Source: Puccinia triticina (Eukaryota; Basidiomycota; Pucciniomycetes; Pucciniales; Pucciniaceae). Taken from it: a stretch of DNA of 64,000 bases. The stretch spans positions 4,180,001-4,244,000 of the forward strand of contig NC_070567.1 in the NCBI RefSeq assembly GCF_026914185.1, written 5' to 3'. The notes under the pieces are model-generated. The model searched no databases and was not told where the DNA came from. It worked only from the letters and a program-made list of their open reading frames with translations. Both the position numbers and the translations under genes were made by a program. Every line of letters begins with the position of its first letter. Position 1 is the first letter of the stretch. This document shows positions 11,587 through 23,139 of the stretch, piece by piece.

Positions 11587-12198
11587 CTACTTGGACGGTT
11601 GAGAGGTAGTGATCTTTTTTGAAACTTGAACTTTGACGTAGCCTTTAGAAGGCGGGTTTCCCTGGAGAGCAGTTTGATTATGGAACTGTGCAATTTGAGG
11701 TATGTTGAGATTGGAGATAGGCAAGTTGGCCAAGTTGAAGTTAGGAAAGCCGGTCGTCTGGCCCGGTTGGGTGGTGTGAGACGTAGGATAAGATTTTAAA
11801 GTAGCGCGATATCTCGGCTGGAGAACCATCGATTGGCCTTCGGATTTCTGCTCGTTGACAGGGCCAGATTTGGAGTTGTCGAACTGATGGACGTATGTCA
11901 TTTGCTCTTTCGTCGTGGTAGTATCAGTTGCGCTTCTCGATTGGCTTGGAGGACCAGACTTTGCCCTGTTGGTTGGTTTAGTTGATGTCTTGTGATGTGA
12001 TGGCTTTTTGTTATTATCAGGAGCACCGGTTCTGGGATCGGTTGCGCTGTTAGACTTAGGTTTGGCTGGTTTTGATTTCTTATCAGCTAGACTCTCTTTG
12101 GCACCGTTTGCCCCAGCATGACTAGGCTTGGTGGCTGGCTCGTTAGTCTTAGTATTATTTGTCGATGGCTTGCTTGACTTGATGCCCTTTGAAGAGTC
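11587..12198 (-). pseudogene. host gene, 3' part, split by KDZ transposon
   Basis: This is the distal part (203 codons plus stop) of a minus-strand gene whose proximal part is at 20997-20520. The reading frame enters from the KDZ end at the target duplication and continues DDSSKGIKSSKPSTNN.... The product is hydrophilic and rich in Ser, Thr, Lys, Pro and Asn, ending VSKKITTSQPSK, with no domain recognised. With the transposon and one ATCGCGAT copy removed, the frame is continuous across the junction (KKHRDHRD then DSSKG). The gene was therefore intact before insertion. In this haplotype it can only make a truncated protein unless the element excises. Confidence 0.7.
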
Positions 12199-12206
12199 AT
12201 CGCGAT
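12199..12206. repeat. KDZ target-site duplication, left copy
   Basis: ATCGCGAT, matched exactly at 20520-20527. Eight base pairs is the size known for KDZ (Kyakuja-Dileera-Zisupton) insertions. The word is itself a palindrome, so its limits relative to the inverted repeat were set by the CACCTATGATAG terminus. Confidence 0.75.
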
Positions 12207-12426
12207 CACCTATGATAGCGGAGAGCTGACATCTTAAGGGCGAGTTGCCAGATGTTTGGGAAGGCACCTTTTAGATGCACTTCTCCGACTTGGCAGGCGC
12301 CTTAGAGCCTCTCGAGCTGCACAGAGTGCGCCTGCCAAATCCCAGATGCCCCCCTCGACTCCATTTCGGCGTCCCCAGCCTCACCTCCACCGCCTGGCAC
12401 TCCAAACCTGTGGTAGCTTATGTAAA
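12207..12426 (+). repeat. KDZ left terminal inverted repeat
   Basis: 220 bp, the reverse complement of 20300-20519, with differences at only two or so positions (GAGCCTCTC versus GAGCCGCTC; TAGCTTATG versus TAGCCTATG). Inside it TTGGCAGGCGC and GCGCCTGCCAA form a subterminal stem at about 12289-12342, a possible transposase binding site. Short ORFs here are by-products of the repeat. Confidence 0.8.
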
Positions 12427-12546
12427 GATGAATCTCCTTCAATTTTTCGCACAAATCACTACACCCGCCACCGGTGACAACACGCGTCTTTGCACCTGAT
12501 CCGTTATTCCTTCAGCCCAGCTCATATCAACTCCCCGAGCAACAAG

Positions 12547-14941
12547 ATGTCGACACACCTCAGCGACCACGAATTGGGAATCCCGCAAACCCCGGATATT
12601 ATGCTGAACAAACCAATGGAGTCCAGCGCATCCAGTTATAATCGTCATGATGGCCAATTTTGTGTTCCTCATCGAGCTGGCCCCGAAAGCGGATACCGTC
12701 AATACACTCACGTTCAACATGACCAATACCAATACCATCAAGGCTATAGGTCCCAGCAGCTTTATAATTCGCCTGTCTCTTCTTCTCAGCCATCGTACCC
12801 TCCTCTCAGTGACTTCGACAATACCCAAAATATCTCTCATCTTCCTTATTCTGATAACAACCGCTGCTCTAGTAATTTCAACATATCATTTCGGGAAAAT
12901 CCATCAAACTCATTATCCGGTGTGAATCCTCATCAGTACCCAGATTTGCTTCGGAATTCCCTTTTGTTTTCAGCTCCAGCTCAGCAGCTTGCGGTTTCAA
13001 ACTCTGCACCTTACAATCACTCAGCCATTCCCAGACCTAATCCGGCTTCCAATGCGGCCCAATCAACCGGCAAAAATAAGCGCAAACGAACGAACCCTGC
13101 TCTGGCTCACCAACTACATGGATCGGTCACAACTTCTAGTGATCAGAGTCTTTGTCAAACCAAATCCACTGATGTAGGAAATAGTGAGGAAGATGTCTTT
13201 GATAGTAGTGCACTGCCTACCTCCCCCGATAATCATAGAAATGATAACGCTGAAAATGGCGAACCACCAGTTGCCTCTTACGATATTCCACTCCCACCGC
13301 CGGACACCATTGGCAAGCTTTCTGAAATTTTCTGCACCCCTCCGGAAACAATGGCTAAGTTTGAAAAGCTTCCATTGTATGAGCTCCGCAAGCTTCAATC
13401 CACTCACATCAAGCTCCATCGCCTCAACCTCAGAATCAAATCCGAGGCCGAGACACTTTATTTTGAATATCAGAAAAAAATCCAACTCCTCAGCTTAAAG
13501 TTTTCGAGACCGGCGACTTCCATCGCCAGATATCTTGGGCAAAATCGCTCGCGAAAAAAAAATCAGTGGAATAAATTTAAGGCGGAGGATCCTACAGCCA
13601 AAGAAACATTTCATGACTGTAAGGCATTTCAATGTTTGGATTCAATTGTAAATGACCACACATCATTGCTGATTCAAAAAAATCCATCTCTCAGCTGCTG
13701 TGGAATTATCTCAGCAAAACAAGGATGTTGCTGTGACTTACAAAGCAACTCTTCCAAAGCCTCCCGGTCATGCCGAAGAGGAGGAAGATAGTTTTGATCC
13801 GAAGAAGAAAGTGAAATCGAGTCGGAATGTGATGAAAAATGTCAGAAAATGGCGTGACACTGTAGAGCGCCAGGTGAGACTTTAAAATGTACAATCCAAA
13901 GTCTTATCAGTTTGTTTGCTGATCTTGACTTGCTGAAGTTGAAAGAACTCAGTGACGAAGGTTATATCGAAGGGTTCCTTGTTCTTGCATCCCAAGATCA
14001 CACAGTGAATTTCTTTTCTCAAGGAGGAAGTTTCATCGCAAATCAGTTCTTGCGAAATCTCATGGACAAGGGTGATCCGGTCGGTGGGTTCCACTCGTAT
14101 GCGGCAGGAACACAAGGGAGGGGACCCCCAACAAATCAAATTGGCTTGACCACCCAAGTTGTGTCTAGCTGCAAGGTTGTCCCGAGCGTTGAGGGTGGTA
14201 CCGGTGCAACTGTTGGTTCCAGTACAATTGTTGGCACGAGTACGATTGTTGGTGCGAGGAAGGTGGATGGTCCAAGTGTGGTAGTTGCTGCTAGCATCGA
14301 GTCTGGTCCCCCCGAGGTTGGTTCTAGATCGGAGGATGTTTCTAGATCGGAGGTTGGTTCTAGATTGGAGGTCGGTTTGGCCAGCAAGGTTGTCAATCCT
14401 GGGGTTCTTCCCAGCATGGACGTTCAAAACACGGCCCGTACTACCTATGCCCGAAGGAAACCTGCTGGTTTAAAAGAGTATTCAGATGTATGCAGAGGTA
14501 TGAATTTTGGCTTGTGATCTTGGGTTGCATTCTTGTTCGCAAATTGACTTACACCCCAATCACTTTGACAGGAAGCCTTGTCAAAAATAAAAAACACATA
14601 ACCGAAGTGCTAGGGAAGATGTTTTGTGAGTATCTTCAGCGCCTTCATACCCGTTCTAGCGCAGGAATTCATATCTGATTCAGCCTTCAGTTGCGAGTGG
14701 GGGTGACTCTTGGGGATGGCCTGGTACCAACACAGATGCAGGACTTGCAGCCTTCAAGCTCAAACTTGTGGTTGCACCAAACAAACTTGGTGTTGAAGGA
14801 TGCCTGCGGAACAAGCCAATTAGAAGCATGAAGATAGAGTCAACCTGGAAGATCTTACGCGGGCTAGAAAAAGGATGGATAACATTGGTACCTATTGAAC
14901 AAACTGAAACAGCTGACGCAAACAAAAACCAAGCTGAGTGA
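12547..14941 (+). CDS. KDZ-element accessory protein, 704 aa, unknown function
   Basis: Exons 12547-13618, 13695-13873, 13939-14497, 14572-14625 and 14691-14941 join in frame. The first ~180 residues are low-complexity (Ser, Asn, Gln, Pro, Tyr). A basic stretch KNKRKRTNP at ~180 resembles a nuclear signal. Residues ~260-355 form a charged, probably helical block (PPETMAKFEKLPLYELRKLQ..., then NQWNKFKAEDP). An acidic run EEEED follows near 385, then VGSRSE/VSRSE repeats, and the protein ends with a compact domain (FASGGDSWGWPGTNTDAGLAAF). No known domain was recognised. Its position inside the transposon, convergent with the transposase and fully spliceable, suggests a DNA-binding or regulatory partner for transposition, or captured cargo. 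That is inference. The start is the first Met after the inverted repeat (AACAAGATGTC). Confidence 0.65.
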
Positions 14942-16713
14942 TGATAAAACTGATAACAAGAGAGAGTATGCTTGCAATCTTGTAGTTTCTTTTTTTATGT
15001 TGAGGGTTGCTTTTTTTGTCCCAATTGTTGCCATTTCCCACTTAAAATCAACAAGACAGAATTCTAGGAGAATAGTTATGTGTTGGTTCAGTATGAGCCA
15101 TAATGAACAAATTCTGCATCTGTCATCAGTGAAAATTTTATTTTTAAACTCATGGAAAATATAGGCCCAGATTTTGTTGATGTGATGAGAGTTCACTTGA
15201 ATAAAATGATCATATTTGAGACACTGATAGCAAATTCCTTGGAATTTTGCTTTGCTGCCAATCTACTACACAAACAATTATTTGCAATGGTGTATCAACT
15301 GCGCTGGGCTTAACGGAGCAAAGCGGTTAGCACAGAATTTGGGTCACTGCGCTACGGGCTACGCGCAGCGGGCAGATTGCTGCACCATGCGCTTTTTGAT
15401 TTTCCAAAAAAATAAATAAATAGCGCGCTAAAGAAGAGATCACATAGCGGTCAGCGCCGCTTTTCTCTATGTGATTTGGGAGCCAAAAAAAAGAGAAAAA
15501 GGTATTAAAAGAAGTCCAGCTTTTCAGCTATGGAGGGCTAATAGATTCAAATTTCATCTGCATCTAGGATTTTCTTATGAATGTTTGCGGACTGGATCTA
15601 GGGGTGGGCTCTGGGGGTCTGACTCTGAGTCTTGATGAAGTATATTTCTTGGTGGCGATCAAACATAGTTCTTCATCCACATGTGCTCTATGGTGGCAGA
15701 ATCTGACATGTGTGTGAAAAATCAAATCCAAATCCAACCCCGGGACTACTTCATAACAGATTCTATGATTCTACGCAGCAAAAATTTGAATATTCATTAT
15801 TTAGGGGAAAGGATAGCAGATGATGAATTCCTAACAGGTGTTCAGTAAAATTTGATGGCAGGAACAAGCATGATTTTGTATCAAGTAAATACTGGCTTTT
15901 TTGCCATTACAGTGCTGGATATTTATTGATGTGGTGGTTAACACAGCATCAAAAAAGGAAGACAAATGTAATTCAGGGACAATTTACAACTGATACAGTG
16001 TACACTTGTGGAGGTAGCAATAAAGCTTCCAAAGCATTTGAGAATCATTCATTCATGTGTTTAAATAGTGACCCATGCTTTGAAAGCACTCAAAGATGCT
16101 GAGTCAATTCCTTTAATCAGGCCATGTTTAATTAGCTTGTGGCCAAAATATTTGTCAATATTCTCTATCATAATAGTTGATATTTTTGCATCTAATTTTA
16201 CTGCCACCTTAATTATTATTTACTGCCAACTTAATAATAATTTACTGCCACCTTAATTATTATTTACTGCCACCTTAATTATTTTTTACTGCCACCTTAA
16301 TTATTTTTTACTGCCACCTTAATTATTATTTCTACCTGCTTTTCAGTGAATACCGCAAAGTCTGCTTATGCACTTCTTTATGCATGACATGTTGATTTCT
16401 TGGGTCCCATCTATGCCTGCCCAGAAACAGACATATTTTGTCAAAAATATGTGGTCACAACTAGGTGCTGTCAATGAAGCGGCCCATCTGCAGCCAAGAA
16501 GCAGGTGGGGGGTCAGTGTTCCAGCAGGCACAGATGGCCTGTGTCTTCCCACAGCACTCTCACTTCACGTGCACTTTTCTAGGTTCATGTGCACTTTTCT
16601 AGGGTTTATTTTTGTGTGGGTCTAAGAACTTGTGTTAATGAAATGATTCGTATATCTTCACAAGATTCTAATTTCCAGTGGATTTTCAAATGTATTACAA
16701 ATTTTACAAAGTC
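14942..16713. other. KDZ internal non-coding region
   Basis: The gap between the two convergent transposon genes has no supported ORF. Positions 15300-15480 are a GCGC-rich patch with several short inverted words (GCGCTACGGGCTACGCGC, and CACATAG/CTATGTG around 15440-15475), probably a small nested repeat. The rest is AT-rich, with a tandem array at 16194-16331. Confidence 0.5.
16194..16331 (+). repeat. ~21-bp tandem array (TTTACTGCCACCTTAATTAT)
   Basis: Six to seven copies of a 20-22-bp unit near TTTACTGCCACCTTAATTAT, with small variants (CAACTTAATAATAA in the second copy). Copy number is likely variable. It lies in the spacer between the two KDZ genes. Confidence 0.8.
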
Positions 16714-19700
16714 TTAGTCCTCATCTTCAAGTAGGTCATCCTCTTCATTCGCCCCCCCGCTGCTGTCTTCGCCATCTGAGTCTTGTTGTTCAAGAACTGC
16801 CTGTTCCAATTGAACATCCACACTGCTTGATTCATTGTGAACGGTATCAATCAATGAGTCAATCATGCGGAACCATTTGTCGGGTATGATTTCAGATGAT
16901 ATCAGTTTAGCATCCAGCATATTTGAGATTGTATCGTTCCAGACGATCATAAGGCTTTCGTGGTGCACCCGAGCGAAGCATAGCTCACCACCTAGCAGCT
17001 GATATATCCCGCCTGGACGATTGCTGACTCCAGCAAGTTGAAATTCACCAAAAGCATGTTTCAAGCGGCTATTGAGTTGGGTGTTACCTGTTGTAACCAT
17101 TGGTTAGCTGATAGGCAGCAAAGATGCACAAATGATTGAGTCACACATACCCTCAACTGATTGATCGATACTTTGCTTGAGTTGATTCCAATGAGATATC
17201 CCCCAAGACAGGGAACGTCTCAGCTCGACTTTGAGCTGAATGATCTCCTCATTAGCGCAATCCAAACCAAGCGTAGCATGAATTCCCGTGCGTACAACCG
17301 GATCAATCGCCCATGGATCCTTTGAGAGACACATGTAACCGTCGTTCCAGAAGGGGTGATTGAGACTCATCTTCATGAACTCCTTGTAATCAAACACTTT
17401 GTTCTCGGGTAGGTGTAAGTCTTCAGGCGCATAATTGGTGAGGTATGATGTCCGGCGATTGCAGAACTTCTGGATAGCTTTGACGACCCCATTTTTTCGT
17501 CTCTTAAGAGCCGCGTATATTTTTTCTTTGAGTCGAGTACCAAGTCGTTCGCCGCGGTCCTTCGACGCTTGCAACGGCTGAGTTTCTGCCTGCAATTCAA
17601 TTGCTACTTTAAATAAAGCAGACTTCGCACTCCAGAGCAATATCTTCTGTCGTTGCTGTTCTTCTGGATATGGCACCGGTGGGACATGGAGGAGGAGATC
17701 CGTATAAGCTATAAGCTGGATGTCATTTTTTGGTGCATTGAAATAATAAACTTACTGTCTTCTGGACTTAGATCTGAGAAATCTGTGCCAATGGAAGATA
17801 CTTCATTCTCTTGAGCACGTTGAAGTGTTTGGATGTCTTGGAGAATGTTCATTGCATGAGCACGATTGGAGTTTGAATTTGATGATTCCAGGGTAGAAAC
17901 AAAAAGATTGCTGATGTTTGGGAAGGAATTAAAACTCGTGAAAAGGTGATGCACTTGAAACAAAAGCATTACACATATGCTCACGCGGATAACTTCAAGA
18001 ACTCCTCTCGTTCAAAGAATACTGCCAGTTTTTCCATCACCTTGGTTTCGCTGCGACTATCACCTTCAAAAGATAGCTGCTTTTCCCACTGTTCTCGAAA
18101 GAATCCTGCAGTGAATCTTGAAAGATCTGGCGTGTGCTTATTTGACTCAGCCTGCAGCTTGATAAGTATATCTTGTGATTGTTTTTGATGGGCAAACGCT
18201 AGCATAAACTTTTGCTGCAGAGTATCGACTAATCAAACAAGATTATTAGGATAGCAGTACCGGGATCAGGAACTGAGACAGACCAACCAAGTTTTTCTAC
18301 CACCAGTTGATTGTGGAACAGGCTACGGTGGTTTAGCGAATTGAGGCGATGATTTCTTGCTGCCTTTCGGAGAAGGCTGACAAGGGGGGAGAGGTAAGAC
18401 CAGAGCCGCTCCAAGCCTTCACCATCCAAAAGACCCCACCCAACATTGTACCTGGGATTGTACTTCATTTGACATTCCCATTCATGCACATATGAATGAA
18501 ATATTGATGTTGCAAACTTCATCCGGGGTGTTTCGGATGGAAGAAGTTTACACTGTGGTTTGAACAAAAACACGAGACAATTTGTTTCACCCTGAATGCA
18601 ACTCCGGGACGCAACTAAGAAGCTTACTATCTTGATGAATTTATCCAGGGAGCAGCCAATATCGTAAAGAACTCTTAGCTTCATATGAGGCTGTATCTCT
18701 TTGAAAAGCCGTTCAAGGATAGCCATTGGTAAGCATCTTCCCTCTCCCGCCCGGTTAATATTACAAAAATAGACTAGTGAGTCGTGACGACAACAGCAAC
18801 CCATGAGGCCTGTGTCATCACAGCCCTTCCAAGTGCTTGCGTTCCGCTTGTCGTCTGCAGCTTTGTGCTGATCGGAACATCGGTCTTTCTGTGTTCAATT
18901 GAGTGACACCCATCAGCCAATGTTCAACCAACATGTGCCAAATATAACCCTTACTGCAAGCTGAGTCTTCTTTTGAGCTTGTTTGTGAGCAATAATGTTT
19001 GTTTCGGCTTCATCAATTTCCTCGGGTTTCAGAAACATGTCTGGAGTTTGTAAAGGCAGGTGGTTCTTTGAGGCTCGTTCGTGATGTCTGTGCTGAAAGT
19101 TGCCATCCAGGCAAACAAAAATCTCTCTAGTATCTGCTGGTTGAGAGGGATTGGTGACAGGGAGGGCTGATCCAAAACACACCGGGCACGATCGTTGAGC
19201 TAGTATGTCTTGAGGACAATCTGACGTGAAAATTTCCACCACAGTCCGATGCTTTGCTAAAAGCAAGCGATATACATCAATTGTAGATGTCAAATTGCGG
19301 CGGAGGTCGCGGGGCTACATAAGGAGTTGAAAGCAAGGAGTCAGATACGCAGCCCCCATTAAACAGTAAACACTTTCTACCTTAGTCTCTTTCTTATTGT
19401 AAAGCCGCATTGAAATCGACTCGTTCCAACGACGCAGAACTTCAGCAAAAGGTGTGGCGGCTGCATTACACAAGTTCCAGAGTAAATCATAAAAATTTAG
19501 AAGTCGCAGTGAAAAGGCAGTTTGGGGAAATATCGGAGTGCTGGCCAGGTAACCGTGTGCCATTATCTGTACCGCGTCGGGTGTGCAAGAACAAAATGGT
19601 AGCATTTTGCGCTGCTGGCCTGCACATAGAATAATTATATTCAGAGGTCAGTAACAACTAGTGAGAAATTGAATTCATCAGACAACTACACACCTAATAA

Positions 19701-20192
19701 GTCAACCAAGTTGACCGGTCGAGTTTTTTTCTGGTGAGATTCACAGTTACAGAGCTCTTTCGAGTTATCGTCAAAAGAAGTAGGTGAGGTCCAGTCATTT
19801 GTGACTCGCTTCAACAGGGTGTATGCAGGAAAAAGTGCATCGAAAATTTCGGCCCAGTTTCGCCATCTCTGTTGTTGAATCAAACCCTGATAATATGAAC
19901 CTATTTCGGCGCGTGTCTCCCGATGTTGACCAGCATTTTCTTCTAAATCCTCCCAGTACGATGGCCCGTCATATGCGTCCGGGTGAGCGGAATAGTCTTC
20001 AGCAAAATGGGGCGGATTTGGATCTTGGGTTCGTACGGCTCGCTCGGCAGCCCGTCGAGCATTGTCCGCGTGGTATGCTGCCATCCCGTCTTCAGCTTCC
20101 TTTTTCTTTGCGCGTCGGTATTGCTTTTGTAGTCGAGTTTCGCGCGCCGGAAGTCGCGAAGATCGGTGGAATTTGTGTCTGTCGGATACCAT
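16714..20192 (-). CDS. KDZ transposase (CxC zinc cluster + KDZ catalytic region)
   Basis: A multi-exon gene. Exons visible from the 5' end are: 20192 to ~19693; ~19625-19381 (to KKETK); ~19316-18955; an exon with the CRHD motif (~18897-18627); one with the DGEG motif (~18557-18240); then exons to 16714. Diagnostic motifs of the family appear in order: a CNC/CSCTPDAV cysteine cluster with GYLASTP and PQTAFSLRLL; CPVCF and FVCLDGNFQHRHHERAS; CDDTGLMG.CCRHD; NI...GEG; LYDIGCSLD; then NPRYNVGWGLLDGEGLERLWS. These match the CxC and KDZ domains of Kyakuja-Dileera-Zisupton transposases common in basidiomycetes. No stop interrupts the exons when spliced. The C-terminus is acidic (ANEEDDLLEDED). The first Met after the inverted repeat is at 20192. 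It is convergent with the accessory gene. Confidence 0.85.
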
Positions 20193-20299
20193 GGCCAAGG
20201 CGAGGTTGATTAAGGACAAGTAGAAGAGGTACTGAGTGAAATTGTCGTGTTACAAGGAATTGTACATATGTATATACAAGAGACATATGTAAGTACATA

Positions 20300-20519
20300 T
20301 TTACATAGGCTACCACAGGTTTGGAGTGCCAGGCGGTGGAGGTGAGGCTGGGGACGCCGAAATGGAGTCGAGGGGGGCATCTGGGATTTGGCAGGCGCAC
20401 TCTGTGCAGCTCGAGCGGCTCTAAGGCGCCTGCCAAGTCGGAGAAGTGCATCTAAAAGGTGCCTTCCCAAACATCTGGCAACTCGCCCTTAAGATGTCAG
20501 CTCTCCGCTATCATAGGTG
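20300..20519 (-). repeat. KDZ right terminal inverted repeat
   Basis: 220 bp, the inverted partner of 12207-12426. It ends ...CTATCATAGGTG against the right target duplication, and also forms the upstream region of the transposase gene, so its promoter may lie within or just inside the repeat. Confidence 0.8.
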
Positions 20520-20527
20520 ATCGCGAT
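20520..20527. repeat. KDZ target-site duplication, right copy
   Basis: ATCGCGAT, identical to 12199-12206. Confidence 0.75.
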
Positions 20528-20997
20528 GATCACGATGTTTTTTAGCTTTGTGGTCGACGTTGGTGATCTGAGCATGGCTTTTGTCGGACTGAGGGCCGGC
20601 CTTGGTGTTAGCGATACTAGCCTTGGCATTTGTTTGCGGCCCTGGCCTCTCTTGTCTAGTTTGAGTGACGGTAATATGCGTGGATACTGAAGTAGTAGAG
20701 CCGGGTGTATCCGAGTACTCGGATTTGGTGGTCATTTTAAATTTCTCAACGACTTTCGTTGAGTTCTGAGTTTTCGGGCGGTTATCTATTCATACAACGG
20801 AAGTGATTAAGAAACACGCAATCAGGCTTCTGGATACCGAACTTCCTTAACCAAGTAAACCTGCATGCACATCGCTGCTCACCTTTGCGAGTCGGATTCG
20901 CCGGCCGAGTACTGTTAACGACCATTTGCCCGCCACCGACCATTTGTCCGCCACCGTTCGAAATTTGGCTGTGAGGCTTCGATCCACTGTTATTCAT
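20520..20997 (-). pseudogene. host gene, 5' part, split by KDZ transposon
   Basis: Exon 1 is 20997-20883 (MNNSGSKPHSQ, with two GGGQMV repeats). A GTGAGC...TAG intron follows, and exon 2 runs from 20785 to the insertion at 20520. The residues reach ...HKAKKHRDHRD, after which the disrupted frame meets a stop within four codons of transposon sequence. Joined to 12198-11587, with one target copy kept, it gives 330 residues: hydrophilic, Ser/Thr/Lys-rich and probably disordered. No domain is recognised. The exact in-frame restoration argues for a genuine protein-coding gene. Without excision the transcript would encode only about 130 residues. Confidence 0.65.
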
Positions 20998-20999
20998 GG

Positions 21000-21876
21000 T
21001 CTGTTTCTTGGGCTTCGGAGCTCAATGCTCAGCAGCTCTAGCCGGTTTTTGCTGAGTAGCTCGCGGCTCGGACGCAAATTGAACATGCTTAGAATTTGGA
21101 TCCATGAGGTCGTTCGTTCACCGACTTTGTAAAACCTTATCTCGAGCGCGCAGTGCTCTACCTTGAAGCTACGGAAAAAGATAAAAGGTTGCAAAGGTCC
21201 AGGTTATCAATCAGTGGCTCAAAATCAATTGAGACAGGAATAGAACCAGATGAACTTGATACCGATGGAGCGCTTACCTTGCACTTGCCTTCGTATCTCT
21301 GCTTCTGCGAACAAACAACGTACCTGACAACTTGGACCTTCAAACAAGTGTCAAGGACTTAAATATTGATTTTATGTAAGGTATGATGTACATATCAACC
21401 TCGACACCCCAGCTGTATTTAAGTATGCGCAAAGTTATGTATCCGCCGCCGCAAATTCTCGGATAACAACTGTGTTATTGGTTGGAGTAGTTGGGGTTGT
21501 TGGGCACAGCCCCAGTTTAATCTCCCTCATTTTGCCATACACAGCCCAGCGGCAACGGCCTTCCTGGCTGCCTGTGCCGAAGTGAAGATGAACATGCAGA
21601 TGATCTTTATTTCACGCAAGGCAAAAGCAAAAAAATTGCAATCACGGCATGCCATGATTCATGCACAGCCACATCTGTCCAAGCATTTTACAAAACAACA
21701 ACATTGGGCTCCCCCAAGGATGAAGCGCTGCTGCTGCACAAAGCGCAGCGCAGCGGGTTTCGAGTGCGCTGCGCTAATGTATAGTGCCACAGCGGCTGCG
21801 CGCTTCAGCTAAATGGATTGGTGGGGAGTTTGCTCAAAAATATGGCACACTACTTTAGCCCAAAAGTGGCCCAATA
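21000..21876. other. intergenic / 5' flank of interrupted host gene
   Basis: Contains the upstream region of the split host gene, with no other supported gene. A GCGC-rich cluster (AGCGCAGCGCAGCGG, GTGCGCTGCGC) at about 21735-21800 resembles patches at 15300, 22260 and 42710. Confidence 0.35.
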
Positions 21877-22074
21877 GGGGGGTTCACAATTGAATTTTAT
21901 AAAACTTTGGAGGTTGTTTTAAGGTCTTTGTGAACATAATTTTAAAATCTGGCAAGATGTCCAGAAAAAGGTATGACTGATCAATCAGTGTAATTGATCA
22001 ACTTTTTAAAAATATGTTGATAAACAGGTTAAAATGGGTCCTAAAGTTTCACAAATTTCAATTGTGAACCCCCC
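21877..22074. mobile_element. 198-bp MITE, TA target site, GGGGGGTTCA termini
   Basis: The termini GGGGGGTTCACAATTGAA and TTCAATTGTGAACCCCCC are perfect inverted repeats, flanked by TA on both sides (21875-21876 and 22075-22076). TA duplication is typical of Tc1/mariner/pogo-type elements. It has no coding capacity. Confidence 0.75.
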
Positions 22075-22757
22075 TAATATTGCTAAAAAAAAGTGGTATG
22101 TAGTGCAGTGAGTGCTATAATAGCAGCTAAATAACATGATGTTGGCGCTATTATATTGAAGGCTACCACTATTTAGAGGGTTTTGTAGCGGGAGGGGGGG
22201 ATAAGAAAAGCAACATGTAATAATCAAAATACTCCAAGTGAACTATTTTTTCACTACAAGGTAGCGCATTTAGTGCAGCATTGGCGCAAAGTTCCTGCGC
22301 TAGCGCTAATGGGCCCGCAGAAATAGCGGGGGTGCGCTACTGCTAGCGCTAGCGCAGCGCCAGGCAAGCTTAAGTAGCCTCTCTGGAGATGTCGCGGGGG
22401 CAACAATATTGTAGAGAGGCTTATGCGCAAAGTTGGGTTGCGGGGCTGGCAGCATTGCCAAATTATCCTGATGAAAGAAACACAACACACTCAGTTGACT
22501 ACCCCAACAGATGGAACCCATCTTTGTCCTGATGCACATTTTTGGTGATATGTAGCTTTCTTGTACTATGTAAACCTGATTTTCTAATGACAGGAGAAAA
22601 CACAGTCAAACTGCTCTTCTTTGTACAGTGGGTTATCTAATGTTCTTGGCTCCACATTTTTGAATGCAGAAGCTCAGGCACAGCTTAATTCATGAGATTG
22701 GTGGAAAATAAGCTCACAGGAATGATTATGAAATAAAAAAAAAACGGACTTAGTTTG

Positions 22758-22850
22758 CACACTGCAAAAAACTCATTGCACACTGTGGGGGTTGTTGTTT
22801 TGATTTCCAACCCCCAGTGCACACTTCCTCCATGGCTCTTTGCGCACTGC
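22758..22850. repeat. hairpin-forming inverted repeat
   Basis: TGCACACTGTGGGGGTTG and CAACCCCCAGTGCACA face each other across a 17-nt loop. The outer words GCACTGC and GCGCACTGC add to the stem. It looks like a small foldback element. Confidence 0.5.
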
Positions 22851-23139
22851 ACATTAAAATGTGTTCTTTTCAATTTGTTTTGCTGCCAGCCAGCAGAGGG
22901 GATTTTTCTTTTCCCTCCATGAAATTCTCAGTGATTTTGGAACCCTCCAAATGACACAAAAGAAAGGTGAAAAATAAATACCAAAAATAATCTGAGTGCC
23001 CGCTCCTCACCACCCAGGAACTCTCCCCAGGGGCTTTCTGACCCGCCAAAACTGAATTGGCCGGGTACCCAACCCCTCAAAAGCAAAGTTTGAGGGGCAT
23101 AATCTATACATGTATGTGCATACCGGCAGCAGCACACCC

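Larger units (their letters stand above)
12207..20519 (-). mobile_element. complete KDZ DNA transposon, 8.3 kb
   Basis: The element is bounded by ATCGCGAT duplications and 220-bp terminal inverted repeats starting CACCTATGATAGCGGAG. It carries two convergent genes: a 704-codon plus-strand gene of unknown function (12547-14941) and the minus-strand KDZ transposase (20192-16714). Both can be spliced without a frame break, and the two inverted repeats differ at only a few positions. The insertion is therefore recent and the element possibly still active. It lies inside a host gene transcribed in the same direction as the transposase. Confidence 0.85.

Noticed and set aside
14895..15164. ORFs after the KDZ accessory gene on both strands
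   Set aside because: AT-rich, no motif, and overlapping the end of the spliced gene.
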